Assembly (NCBI GenBank): GCA_036501185.1
Contig: DASYAU010000075.1
Location: 1 to 64,000 of the forward strand
Length of the DNA stretch: 64,000 nt
DNA from: Korobacter sp036501185
Lineage (GTDB): Bacteria > Acidobacteriota > Terriglobia > Terriglobales > Acidobacteriaceae
Direction of reading: 5' to 3'
Of the stretch, positions 35,601 through 42,722 are shown one piece after another. A program made the position numbers and the translations under genes. The notes under the pieces were generated by a model, which was not told the origin of the DNA, searched no databases, and saw nothing but the letters and a program-made list of their open reading frames with translations. Numbering within the stretch: position 1 is the stretch's first letter; each line of letters opens with the position of its first letter.

Positions 35601-35689
35601 CTGACTTCCCGTCGTGCTGCCGAGTATCCCTCTGATTCGGCCGATTGACAAGTGGGCTGGAAGCCCTGCGATCTGCTCTCCTCGACGGC

Positions 35690-35718
35690 TGCAAAACGCA
35701 GTACCCCTGCAAAACGCA
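35690..35718. repeat. Tandem 11-base direct repeat, possible activator site
   Basis: TGCAAAACGCA occurs at 35690-35700 and again at 35708-35718, 18 bases apart, about 70-95 bases before a -24/-12 promoter: the position expected for a sigma54 enhancer. Confidence 0.4.
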
Positions 35719-35784
35719 TTGCTCCATTTCGGGAATCGTCAGTTTCTAAAACTCGCAACTGTCGTGTTTGCAACAGAATCCCGA

Positions 35785-35799
35785 TGGCACGAACATGGC
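35785..35799 (+). promoter_or_regulatory. Sigma54-like promoter of the GcvH/Hyb-like operon
   Basis: TGGCACG-AACA-TGGC with GG at 35786-35787 and GC at 35798-35799, ten bases between. The -24 part is perfect; the -12 has TGGC for TTGC. Predicted start about 35810, 82 bases before the first gene. Confidence 0.5.
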
Positions 35800-35820
35800 C
35801 TTGTGACTGCATAGAAGATA

Positions 35821-35836
35821 AGTGAGCGCGGTCAGG
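35821..35836. promoter_or_regulatory. Imperfect CRP/FNR-type dyad
   Basis: AGTGA-GCGCGG-TCAGG: one full half-site and one with three of four bases, 57 bases before the GcvH-like gene. Weak alone; noted because four better copies exist in the window. Confidence 0.25.
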
Positions 35837-35892
35837 CCCTCGAGTCGTTGCTGTCATAGGTGCCTCCGCCCTCGATCCAACAGGAGGGCGCG

Positions 35893-36558
35893 ATGTCGAT
35901 CTTATTCGTACTTTTAACCTTCTTACTCATCATCACCGTCACCTATTTCCGCCGCCCAACCACAGAAGCCGTTCAAGTGCAGCCCGAACTACCCGGCCGC
36001 CGCACTTCGCCGCTCATGACCAAATCCGCCGGCTCTGAAATCCCAACGGGGTATGAATTTCATCCCGGACACACTTGGGTCTGCGACGAAGGCCGCCAGA
36101 ACGCTCGCGTCGGCATCGACGCTTTCGCCGCGCAGCTCTTCGGCAAGATCGATCGCATCGAGACCGTCGAGCTCAATCGCTGGGTCCGCCAGGGCCAGAA
36201 GCTCTGGACGGTTACGAGCGAAGGCCGTTCCATCGAAATGCTTTCGCCGATTGAAGGCGTAGTGGTTTCGCTGAACCACAACATCATCAAGAACCCCGAC
36301 CTTCTCGCCACCGACCCTTACAAAGAAGGCTGGATCTGCGTCGTGAAGTCTCCCGATCTCGCCACCAACATGAAGAACCTCATTCAGGGCCCGCTCGTCG
36401 CGCCATGGATGCAGAACACCCTGAACCGCCTGAACTCACTGGCAACGCAGTTCTCGCCCGCCATGGCGCAGGATGGCGGCGTCCCTGTCAAAGGCCTGTT
36501 AACCCAAATGGATCCCGCAACTCAGGAACGGATCGTGAAGGAATTCTTCCTTACATAA
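35893..36558 (+). CDS. Membrane-anchored GcvH-like protein lacking the lipoyl lysine
   Basis: 221 residues. N-terminal anchor SILFVLLTFLLIITVTYF (2-19), then a glycine cleavage H-protein fold at about 52-160: HPGHTWVCDEGRQNARVGID, AAQLFGKIDRIE, SPIEGVVVSLNHNIIKNPDLLATDPYKEGWIC. Where GcvH has the lipoylated Lys (ESVKA), this protein has SEGRS, with Gly111 at the lysine position, so it cannot be lipoylated there. AGGAGGG ribosome site five bases upstream. First gene of an apparent operon with HybA-, HybB- and GDH-like genes. It is probably a structural or binding subunit of a membrane redox complex; that is inference from context. Confidence 0.75.
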   Translation: MSILFVLLTFLLIITVTYFRRPTTEAVQVQPELPGRRTSPLMTKSAGSEIPTGYEFHPGHTWVCDEGRQNARVGIDAFAAQLFGKIDRIETVELNRWVRQGQKLWTVTSEGRSIEMLSPIEGVVVSLNHNIIKNPDLLATDPYKEGWICVVKSPDLATNMKNLIQGPLVAPWMQNTLNRLNSLATQFSPAMAQDGGVPVKGLLTQMDPATQERIVKEFFLT

Positions 36559-36591
36559 ACCGCAACCCTGAGCCGAAGAGAGGAGAAAACA

Positions 36592-37086
36592 ATGGATAAA
36601 CAATTTGCCATGTTGATTGACGTCAAGCAATGCATCGGCTGCCAGAGCTGCGAACAGGCCTGCCAGACTTTGCACCACTATCCAGTCGAGCATCAGCCCG
36701 ATCTTTCCTACACCGCTCTCACGGTCGTGCAAGAGAAATCCGGCCGCAACGTTCGCCGCGTCTGCATGCACTGCCAGGATCCGAGCTGCGCATCAGCTTG
36801 TCCTGTCGGTGCGCTCCAGAAGAACTCCTTCGGTCCCGTGACCTACGACGCCGACAAGTGCATCGGTTGCCGTTACTGCATGGTCGCGTGCCCGTATTCG
36901 GTTCCTCGTTATGAGTGGACCAAGCTCGCTCCCTTCGTCAAGAAGTGCGACATGTGCGCCGAGCGCATTAAGCGTGGCGAGAAGACCGCCTGCGCCGAAG
37001 CCTGTCCAGTTGGTGCCACAACCTTCGGCACGCGCTCCGAGATCCTTGCCGAAGCCTGGAAGCGTTTGCGAGACGATCCGTCGTAG
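36592..37086 (+). CDS. HybA-like ferredoxin with four [4Fe-4S] clusters, ended by an in-frame amber
   Basis: 164 residues to the TAG at 37084-37086. Four cysteine groups are intact: CIGCQSCEQAC, CMHCQDPSCASAC, CIGCRYCMVAC and CDMCAERIKRGEKTACAEAC, the pattern of periplasmic-type electron-transfer subunits (HybA, NrfC, PsrB, DmsB). The family normally continues with a C-terminal part; here that part is present in the same frame directly after the TAG (37087-37359). No Tat signal is seen at the N-terminus, so it is probably cytoplasmic-facing or carried by a partner. It sits between the GcvH-like and NrfD-like genes and would pass electrons to the quinone pool through the latter. Confidence 0.85.
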   Translation: MDKQFAMLIDVKQCIGCQSCEQACQTLHHYPVEHQPDLSYTALTVVQEKSGRNVRRVCMHCQDPSCASACPVGALQKNSFGPVTYDADKCIGCRYCMVACPYSVPRYEWTKLAPFVKKCDMCAERIKRGEKTACAEACPVGATTFGTRSEILAEAWKRLRDDPS

Positions 37087-37359
37087 GTCCAGCGCATCTA
37101 CGGCACCGACGAGCTCGGCGGCACCTCGGTCTTCTACATCTCCGACATCGAGTTCGAGAAGCTCGGCTTCAAGGCCGCGCCGAAAGACACCACGCCGCTG
37201 CGCACGCTTACCGCAACTGCCATGGGCGACGCTCCCACCGTCGTGATGGTCGGCGGCTCCATCCTCTCCGGCCTCTACTGGATTACTCAGCGCCGCAAGG
37301 AAGTTGCTCTGGCCGAAGCCGTCGAGCGCGAAGACAAGAACAAAAAAGGAGGGCGATAG
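37087..37359 (+). pseudogene. In-frame C-terminal part of the HybA-like gene after the amber
   Basis: The frame continues VQRIYGTDELGGTSVFYISD, then a membrane helix VVMVGGSILSGLYWI and a basic tail, stopping at TAG 37357-37359, two bases before the NrfD-like ATG. This is the expected C-terminal anchor of a 256-codon HybA-like protein. Loss of one sense codon (codon 165) is the simplest explanation. The ribosome site GGAGGG for the next gene lies in this stretch. Confidence 0.7.
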
Positions 37360-37361
37360 CC

Positions 37362-38537
37362 ATGAAATTCCCTAAACTCACACTCTGGCGAGTCATCACC
37401 ATTTTGATCGTCATGGCCGGCGCCGCGGCAACCTACCTGCGCTTCGTGCAAGGCCTTCACGCCAGCACTAACCTATCCGATCGCATGCCTTGGGGCATGT
37501 GGGTCGGCTTCGGCACCCTCTGCGGTGTCGGCCTCTCCGCCGGCGCGTTCGCTCTCTCCGGAGCCGTCTACCTGCTTGGCATGGAACGCTATCGCCCGAT
37601 CGTCCGCACGGCTGTGCTGATCGGCTTCCTCGGATACGTCAGCGTCATGTTCGGTTACATGTACGAAATCGGCCTGCCGTGGCGGTTCTGGCACATCCTG
37701 ATCTATTGGAACCACACATCGATGCTCTTCGATGTGGCCATGTGCGTGATGACCTATACCACAGTCCTCACGCTGGAATTCTGTCCTGCGCTGATCGAGA
37801 AGATTCCATGGCAGAAGCCGCGTGAACTCGTCCTCCACTGGCACCACCGAGTCACGGTGGGCGTCGTGATGGCTGGCGTGTTGCTCTCCTCCATGCACCA
37901 GTCGTTCCTTGGCGGTCTCTTCCTGCTGTCGCCGGGCAAGCTCTATCCGCTCTGGTACACGCACAATATTCATGCACTCTTCTTCCTCTCGGCCATCGCC
38001 GGCGGACTTGCGATGACGGTTGTCGCACTCCATCTCAGCATTCGTTCGCTCGACGCCCGCATTGATTACAGCATCCTTCGCGAACTGGGCCGTGTGATCT
38101 CGTTGCTCCTGCTGGTTTACGTGATCTTCCGTGGCCTCGACCTGCTGTCGCACGGCGGCGCGCATTATCTCTTCCTGCCAGTCCGCGAAACTGCGTTCTT
38201 CTGGCTCGAGATGCTCCTGCTGGCGATCGGCCCGCTGATTCTGCTTCAATTTGAGAAGGTGCTAAACACCCCGCTGTATCTCTACTGGACATGCTGCTCG
38301 GTCGTAGCTGGCTTTGTCATCAATCGCCTGAACGTCTGCATTACGGGCTTCGAGCGCGCGATGAACACCTACTACACGCCGAAGTGGTCGGAGATCTCTT
38401 CAACGCTGTTGTTGATCGCTGGATGCGTCATCGCCTTCCGTTACGCGGTTCTGTATCTCGATATCATGCCGCGTGTCACAAAGATCGTGAAGCCGACGCG
38501 CTGGATCGCCAACGCCGGCGTAGCAGCACAAGCATGA
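37362..38537 (+). CDS. NrfD/HybB-type quinone-interacting membrane subunit
   Basis: 391 residues, about ten membrane helices, matching HybB (Ni/Fe-hydrogenase 2 b-type subunit) of the NrfD/PsrC family: MPWGMWVGFGTLCGVGLSAGAF, GLPWRFWHILIYWNHTSMLFDVAMCVM, LSSMHQSFLGGLFLLSPGKLYPLW. It exchanges electrons and protons with quinones and binds an FeS partner, here the HybA-like protein encoded just before it. No catalytic hydrogenase, molybdopterin or cytochrome c subunit is encoded nearby, so the electron donor or acceptor is unknown. Followed by a 16-bp inverted repeat and the GDH-like gene. Confidence 0.9.
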   Translation: MKFPKLTLWRVITILIVMAGAAATYLRFVQGLHASTNLSDRMPWGMWVGFGTLCGVGLSAGAFALSGAVYLLGMERYRPIVRTAVLIGFLGYVSVMFGYMYEIGLPWRFWHILIYWNHTSMLFDVAMCVMTYTTVLTLEFCPALIEKIPWQKPRELVLHWHHRVTVGVVMAGVLLSSMHQSFLGGLFLLSPGKLYPLWYTHNIHALFFLSAIAGGLAMTVVALHLSIRSLDARIDYSILRELGRVISLLLLVYVIFRGLDLLSHGGAHYLFLPVRETAFFWLEMLLLAIGPLILLQFEKVLNTPLYLYWTCCSVVAGFVINRLNVCITGFERAMNTYYTPKWSEISSTLLLIAGCVIAFRYAVLYLDIMPRVTKIVKPTRWIANAGVAAQA

Positions 38538-38539
38538 CT

Positions 38540-38617
38540 TTCGCCCGGAACACCGGATCACCCCCTGCGGCCGGACCTGGTCACACGAACAACAGGGCGC
38601 GCGGTGTTCCGGGCGAA
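38540..38617 (+). promoter_or_regulatory. Intercistronic long inverted repeat
   Basis: TTCGCCCGGAACACCG (38540-38555) and its perfect complement CGGTGTTCCGGGCGAA (38602-38617) form a 16-bp stem with a 46-base loop, between the NrfD-like stop (38537) and the GDH-like start (38643). There is no T run, so it is more likely an RNA stability or processing element than a terminator. Confidence 0.6.
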
Positions 38618-38642
38618 CAAACTTTCACCGGGTGAGGCGCAT

Positions 38643-39842
38643 ATGCTCGCAACCGAAGTGTTTTCGGATATCGAACGCGATGCCCAGTGGGAACGCGCCG
38701 CACAACTTCTCGACATCTCTCCGCAATTCTCGCGAAAGCTGCGCGTCCCGGAGTTTGAGTGCGTCTCGCATCACGCACTTCCCGGCAACCAAGCGGAAGC
38801 CGACCCGCTGCTCTACATCGCACTCAATACAGGTGTCTTCCCGACCAACATCGCTTCCGTCTTGGTACACGGCAATCTCACACCGCACCTCATCGCGCAA
38901 GCTGCGCAGGACCTCCAACTCGAGATTGCGCTTGCTGATCTCAACTGTGGTAGTGCAGCGATCGGCCTGAAAGTGCGACCCGCCGAGCTGAAGGAACGCG
39001 AGCTCTGGCAGCTTTCGCGCGATTGCTCGCCGCTCGTCTCAAGTGTGCTCGGACCAACCCGCCTCTTGCCTGTCGATATCTCCAGCACAGCATGTGCCAT
39101 CTGGCTCGCAAATAACACGTACGCGCGGGCCTCACTGGTCATGCCCGTTCTTTCTCCCGAACTGTATTGTGCGCAACTCTGGGCGAGCCGCGCTGAAGCT
39201 GCAGCATATCTTGGCGGACTGGCATTGCAGGAAATCAGCAAGAAGCTCGCGAGTGCCACCGCCATAGTCCTCGGCAGCGCTCCGTTCGCCCTTTCCTCTA
39301 TGCGCCGTCTTCATGATCTAGGCTGCCGGATCGTCGCCGTCGCCGACGAATCGGGTGCCGTGATCAATCAGAACGGACTGGATGTCTCTGTACTGCTCGA
39401 ACACGTGAAAGCAAACGGCTTGCTCGCGGAATTCGCAGATGCCGAACACGCCACGCACGCGGAGGCGCTCAACTGTCCTGCCGACATCCTCGTCATCACC
39501 TCGCAAGGTGAAATCAACGACGCGAACGCAGCGAAGGTGTCGGCCCCAATCGTTGTGGAAGGCATCGCCGGTGCTCTGTCGCAGAACGTTTGCGCAGCTC
39601 TCGATTCCCGGAACATCACGGTGATCCCTGCTTCGCTTTCACGCTGCGTGCCTCTCTTGTCGGAATCTTCCGCCACGCATCTTTCCTCGGACGAGCGCGA
39701 ATCGTTCATCAACTCTCGTCTTGCGGAGCTTTGGGTCGAGCTGGGCATTATGAGAAAGCGCTACGGCGTTCCACTTCGGGCTGCCACCCTTCTGGTTGCC
39801 CTGCAACGACTTGCCCATCGCGAGTTTCTATTGCACCCCTGA
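38643..39842 (+). CDS. Glutamate dehydrogenase-like pseudoenzyme
   Basis: 399 residues aligning by eye to Glu/Leu/Phe/Val dehydrogenase over its length: N-domain EIALADLNCGSAAIGLKVRPAELKERELWQLSR, DISSTACAIWLANNTY, NAD domain GCRIVAVADESGAVINQNGLD, ADILVITSQGEINDANAAKV, IVVEGIAG. Essential residues are missing: GG(x)KGG with the catalytic Lys is NCGSAAIG (101-108), and the dinucleotide GFGNVG is GSAPFA (211-216). It is therefore unlikely to be a dehydrogenase. GGTGAGG ribosome site seven bases before ATG. It is last in the GcvH/Hyb-like operon and followed by a Usp gene, suggesting a regulatory or structural role. Confidence 0.7.
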   Translation: MLATEVFSDIERDAQWERAAQLLDISPQFSRKLRVPEFECVSHHALPGNQAEADPLLYIALNTGVFPTNIASVLVHGNLTPHLIAQAAQDLQLEIALADLNCGSAAIGLKVRPAELKERELWQLSRDCSPLVSSVLGPTRLLPVDISSTACAIWLANNTYARASLVMPVLSPELYCAQLWASRAEAAAYLGGLALQEISKKLASATAIVLGSAPFALSSMRRLHDLGCRIVAVADESGAVINQNGLDVSVLLEHVKANGLLAEFADAEHATHAEALNCPADILVITSQGEINDANAAKVSAPIVVEGIAGALSQNVCAALDSRNITVIPASLSRCVPLLSESSATHLSSDERESFINSRLAELWVELGIMRKRYGVPLRAATLLVALQRLAHREFLLHP

Positions 39843-39855
39843 TGTCAAGAACCCG

Positions 39856-39872
39856 TGTGACGGCGGTCACTG
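39856..39872. promoter_or_regulatory. CRP/FNR-type dyad upstream of the Usp gene
   Basis: TGTGA-CGGCGG-TCACT followed by G, 65 bases before the Usp ATG; the strongest match to a GTGA-N6-TCAC dyad in the window. Confidence 0.5.
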
Positions 39873-39936
39873 CATTTTTGTACAACTCGCATACGCTCTA
39901 CAGTGCCGAGCTTTTACTCGCGGCGGGGGGTAGCCC

Positions 39937-40824
39937 ATGCTCATCACTGAACGGCCCTCGATTATTTCCATTAAGAACGTTCTCTTCGCCACTGACTTCT
40001 CGCCGGCCTCGGAGCGCGCCCTTCCATTCGCCCTGGAGTTTGTTGCTCGCTACAACGCCACGCTTTTTGTGACCCATGCGGTTTCGCCAATTCCCGCAGT
40101 GGTCCCTGCCGACGCCCTGCCCGACCAGAGCGGGTTGCTGCGCAAGAGCGCCGAGCGTGAAATGGAGAAGTTCCTCGATTACGCCCCCGTCAAGGCCGTG
40201 CCGCACCAATCCATTGTTATGGATGGAGAGGTGTGGGACATCATCCGGCAGGTCGTCGCCGACAAGCGCATTGACCTCGTTGTCCTCGGCACCCACGGAC
40301 GGGGCGTTCTTCACAAACTCCTCGTCGGCTCCGTTGCCGAGGAAATCTTCCGCACCGTCAAGTGTCCTGTACTCACCATCGGCCCCGAGGTGATCCCACC
40401 CGCAATGCCTCGCCAGAAACTCTGGCGCATCGTTTTCGCTACCGACTTTTCTGTCGGTTCCATGCATGCACTGCCGTACGCGCTGATGTTTGCACAAGAA
40501 CACAGGTCGAACGTTACCTTCCTCCATGTAATTGCCCATCCAGGCACGCTGCCTTCGGACACCGGTGACGAACTCGTGCGCGAGAGCGTCGCGCGCATGA
40601 AAGATCTTGTTCCGGAAGGCATGGAAGATTTCACTCCGGAATGCGTCGTGGAATTCGGTGCTCCGGGCCCGGATATTGTGAGAATCGCAACCGAGATGGA
40701 AGCGGACTTGATCGTGATGGGCGTGCACGCTGGCCATCACGCCAGTTCGCACCTTCCTTGGACCGTGGCCAGCCATGTGCTGGCTCACGCACACTGCCCC
40801 GTGCTAACGGTCCGTGGCGAGTAA
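39937..40824 (+). CDS. Tandem universal stress protein
   Basis: 295 residues, two UspA domains. Each has the beginning NVLFATDFSPASERALPFALEF / RIVFATDFSVGSMHALPYALMF, and the nucleotide-binding signature LGTHGRGVLHKLLVGSVAEEI in the first; in the second it is MGVHAGHHASSHLPWTVASHV, lacking the G-x2-G-x9-GS pattern, so probably only the first binds ATP. Follows the GDH-like gene by 94 bases with its own CRP/FNR-type dyad. Usp genes often accompany anaerobic respiration genes. Confidence 0.92.
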   Translation: MLITERPSIISIKNVLFATDFSPASERALPFALEFVARYNATLFVTHAVSPIPAVVPADALPDQSGLLRKSAEREMEKFLDYAPVKAVPHQSIVMDGEVWDIIRQVVADKRIDLVVLGTHGRGVLHKLLVGSVAEEIFRTVKCPVLTIGPEVIPPAMPRQKLWRIVFATDFSVGSMHALPYALMFAQEHRSNVTFLHVIAHPGTLPSDTGDELVRESVARMKDLVPEGMEDFTPECVVEFGAPGPDIVRIATEMEADLIVMGVHAGHHASSHLPWTVASHVLAHAHCPVLTVRGE

Positions 40825-40840
40825 CTCGCCATAAAGGACA

Positions 40841-40868
40841 AAGGCGGGCCCTCTCGGGTCCGCCTTTT
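40841..40868. terminator. Bidirectional intrinsic terminator
   Basis: AAGGCGGGCCC pairs over 11 bp (one G-U) with GGGTCCGCCTT (40841-40851, 40856-40866), flanked by TT on one side and AA on the other; serves the Usp gene and the convergent M28 gene. Confidence 0.8.
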
Positions 40869-40881
40869 GCTTGATGAAGCG

Positions 40882-42534
40882 TTATTTCTTCTTTTTCGTC
40901 GCTGCTGGAGCGGGTTTTTCTTCCGGCATCACTGCATCTTTCGGCAACGGCTTGCGCGGCAGCATCTCATCGCGCATCGCGGTGTTGTACAGGAACGACG
41001 CGAGGATCACCGACGCCTGCATCATGTCATCGCGTTGCAACCGTTCATACACGTCCATGTTCGAGTGATGTGTCCGCGTTTCGTATTCAATCGGGTCCTG
41101 GATAAACTGGAATCCCGGGATTCCAACCGCGTCAAACGACAGGTGATCGGTTCCGCCCGTGTTCCGATAGGTGATCGTGTCAGCACCGAGATCGTGGAAC
41201 GGCGTGAGCCATGACTGGAAAATCGGCGCAACCGCCGCGTTCTCCTGCAGGTAAATGCCCCGGATCTTGCCCGTACCGTTATCGATGTTGAAATAGCCAG
41301 ACACGGTCTTCTGCTCCGGCTTCAATGTGAGCGGCGTGCCGGGCTTGCGCAGGAAAGAAGGCAGGTCCTTCTCCGCCTGGTTTTCCGGTCGCGTGCCGAA
41401 ATGCTGCGCAACGTACGCGCGCGATCCGAGCAGCCCCTCTTCCTCGCCCGTCCAGAGCGCAATCCGGATCGTACGCCGAGGCTTCACGCCGAGCGCCTGC
41501 AGGATCCGCACGGCCTCCATCGTGATCGCGCAACCCGCCGCGTTGTCCGTGGCGCCCGTGCCGCCATGCCAGGAATCGAGATGCGATCCCACCATCACGA
41601 CCTCATCCTTCTTGTCCGTGCCCGGAATCTCGGCCACGGTGTCCCACGAAGTCGGATCATCGTTGTAGAACTTGTTGCGCACGTCGATTTCCAACTCTAC
41701 CGGAGTGTTGCGCTCCAGCAATCGGACAATTCGTCCAAAGTGCTCCACGTCCATCGCCAGGCTGGTCACGCCCTCTGGATCGCCTTCCTTGTATGACCCC
41801 CCGGACTGCACGAAGACGGTTCCGCCGCCAGTGCCGCGGCTTGCGTCGATTACTGCTGCCACCTTTTCCGCAGTGAAGAACTCATTGACGGCTTTGCCCA
41901 TCGCAATTCGTTGCTTGATCTCCTCAGGATTGAATCGCGGCTTCTCGCTGGGGATCTCGTATTCCGAAATCTCGGTCAGCTTCTTTTCGTCATAACGGAC
42001 CATGGGCGCTTCCGAAATCGTTTTAACCTCGGGCATGTCACCGAAGATCACGATCTTGCCGGCAAGCTGTCCCTTGTATTTCTCGAGGTCTTCGGGTCGC
42101 TTGGCCACCACTCGCACAGCCTGCCCATGCACCACGCCATTGGTTCCGGCGGTCCATGCTTTCGGATACGCGATCAGCTCCTGGAAATCGGGCGCGACCA
42201 TGCGCACCGAAGTGAACTCATTTTGCCATCCCCGACCGAATGGGTAGGCCTCGAGATGCGCATTTTGCAATCCCCACTTTGCTAACTGATCGCGAGTCCA
42301 TTCGTTCGCACGTTTGGCATTGGGCGACCCAGTCAGTCGCTCGCCAATCCCGTCAATGATGCCGCTCGCGGTCTGCATGACCTGCGAATTATGAAATCCT
42401 TCGTTGCGGATCTGCGTAACCATACCGAGGTCTACGGAGTTGTTGTCGGCGTGCTGCGCGATTAGCGGCGCGGCAGAAAGTAAAAGAAGCGATAACACCA
42501 GCATTACGCCGGTTCGAAACGAGATTGCCTTCAA
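40882..42534 (-). CDS. Secreted M28 family zinc aminopeptidase
   Basis: 550 residues. Start at the TTG at 42532-42534 with GGAGGG six bases upstream, giving a signal peptide SFRTGVMLVLSLLLLSAAPLIAQ. A PA-type insert (about 125-250) precedes the catalytic domain: VGSHLDSWHGGTGATDNAAG (His, Asp), TGEEEGLLGSRAYV (Glu-Glu), SFDAVGIPGF and THHSNMDVYERL (His). Related to glutamate carboxypeptidase-like M28 enzymes. Lysine-rich C-terminus ATKKKK. Convergent with the Usp gene; scavenges peptides outside the cytoplasm. Confidence 0.92.
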   Translation of the reverse strand: MKAISFRTGVMLVLSLLLLSAAPLIAQHADNNSVDLGMVTQIRNEGFHNSQVMQTASGIIDGIGERLTGSPNAKRANEWTRDQLAKWGLQNAHLEAYPFGRGWQNEFTSVRMVAPDFQELIAYPKAWTAGTNGVVHGQAVRVVAKRPEDLEKYKGQLAGKIVIFGDMPEVKTISEAPMVRYDEKKLTEISEYEIPSEKPRFNPEEIKQRIAMGKAVNEFFTAEKVAAVIDASRGTGGGTVFVQSGGSYKEGDPEGVTSLAMDVEHFGRIVRLLERNTPVELEIDVRNKFYNDDPTSWDTVAEIPGTDKKDEVVMVGSHLDSWHGGTGATDNAAGCAITMEAVRILQALGVKPRRTIRIALWTGEEEGLLGSRAYVAQHFGTRPENQAEKDLPSFLRKPGTPLTLKPEQKTVSGYFNIDNGTGKIRGIYLQENAAVAPIFQSWLTPFHDLGADTITYRNTGGTDHLSFDAVGIPGFQFIQDPIEYETRTHHSNMDVYERLQRDDMMQASVILASFLYNTAMRDEMLPRKPLPKDAVMPEEKPAPAATKKKK

Positions 42535-42682
42535 GGAACACCCTCCACGGAAAGAAAAGCGAATGAATGATACCTGAACCTCGCTCTCCCGCAATGAACC
42601 TTCCGAAGCGGGAAGTTTCCTGCCCCGGGAAGGTGATGCAACGAAGCTCTACCATATCCCATTGATTTGAGTGGCTTTCCCC

Positions 42683-42699
42683 TTGGCAGAGCGCTTGCA
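42683..42699 (+). promoter_or_regulatory. Sigma54 promoter of a receiver-domain gene
   Basis: TTGGCA-GAGCGC-TTGCA, GG at 42685-42686 and GC at 42697-42698, ten bases between, both elements at consensus. Predicted start about 42709, 13 bases before the ATG at 42723. Confidence 0.65.
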
Positions 42700-42722
42700 A
42701 GTAACAAAATCGGAGGGAATCG

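Noticed and set aside
35690..35718. CRISPR-like repeat
   Set aside because: Only two 11-base copies with a 7-base gap; too short and no further units.
37362..38537. [NiFe]-hydrogenase operon
   Set aside because: HybA/HybB-like subunits alone do not make a hydrogenase; no large or small catalytic subunit is encoded in the window.
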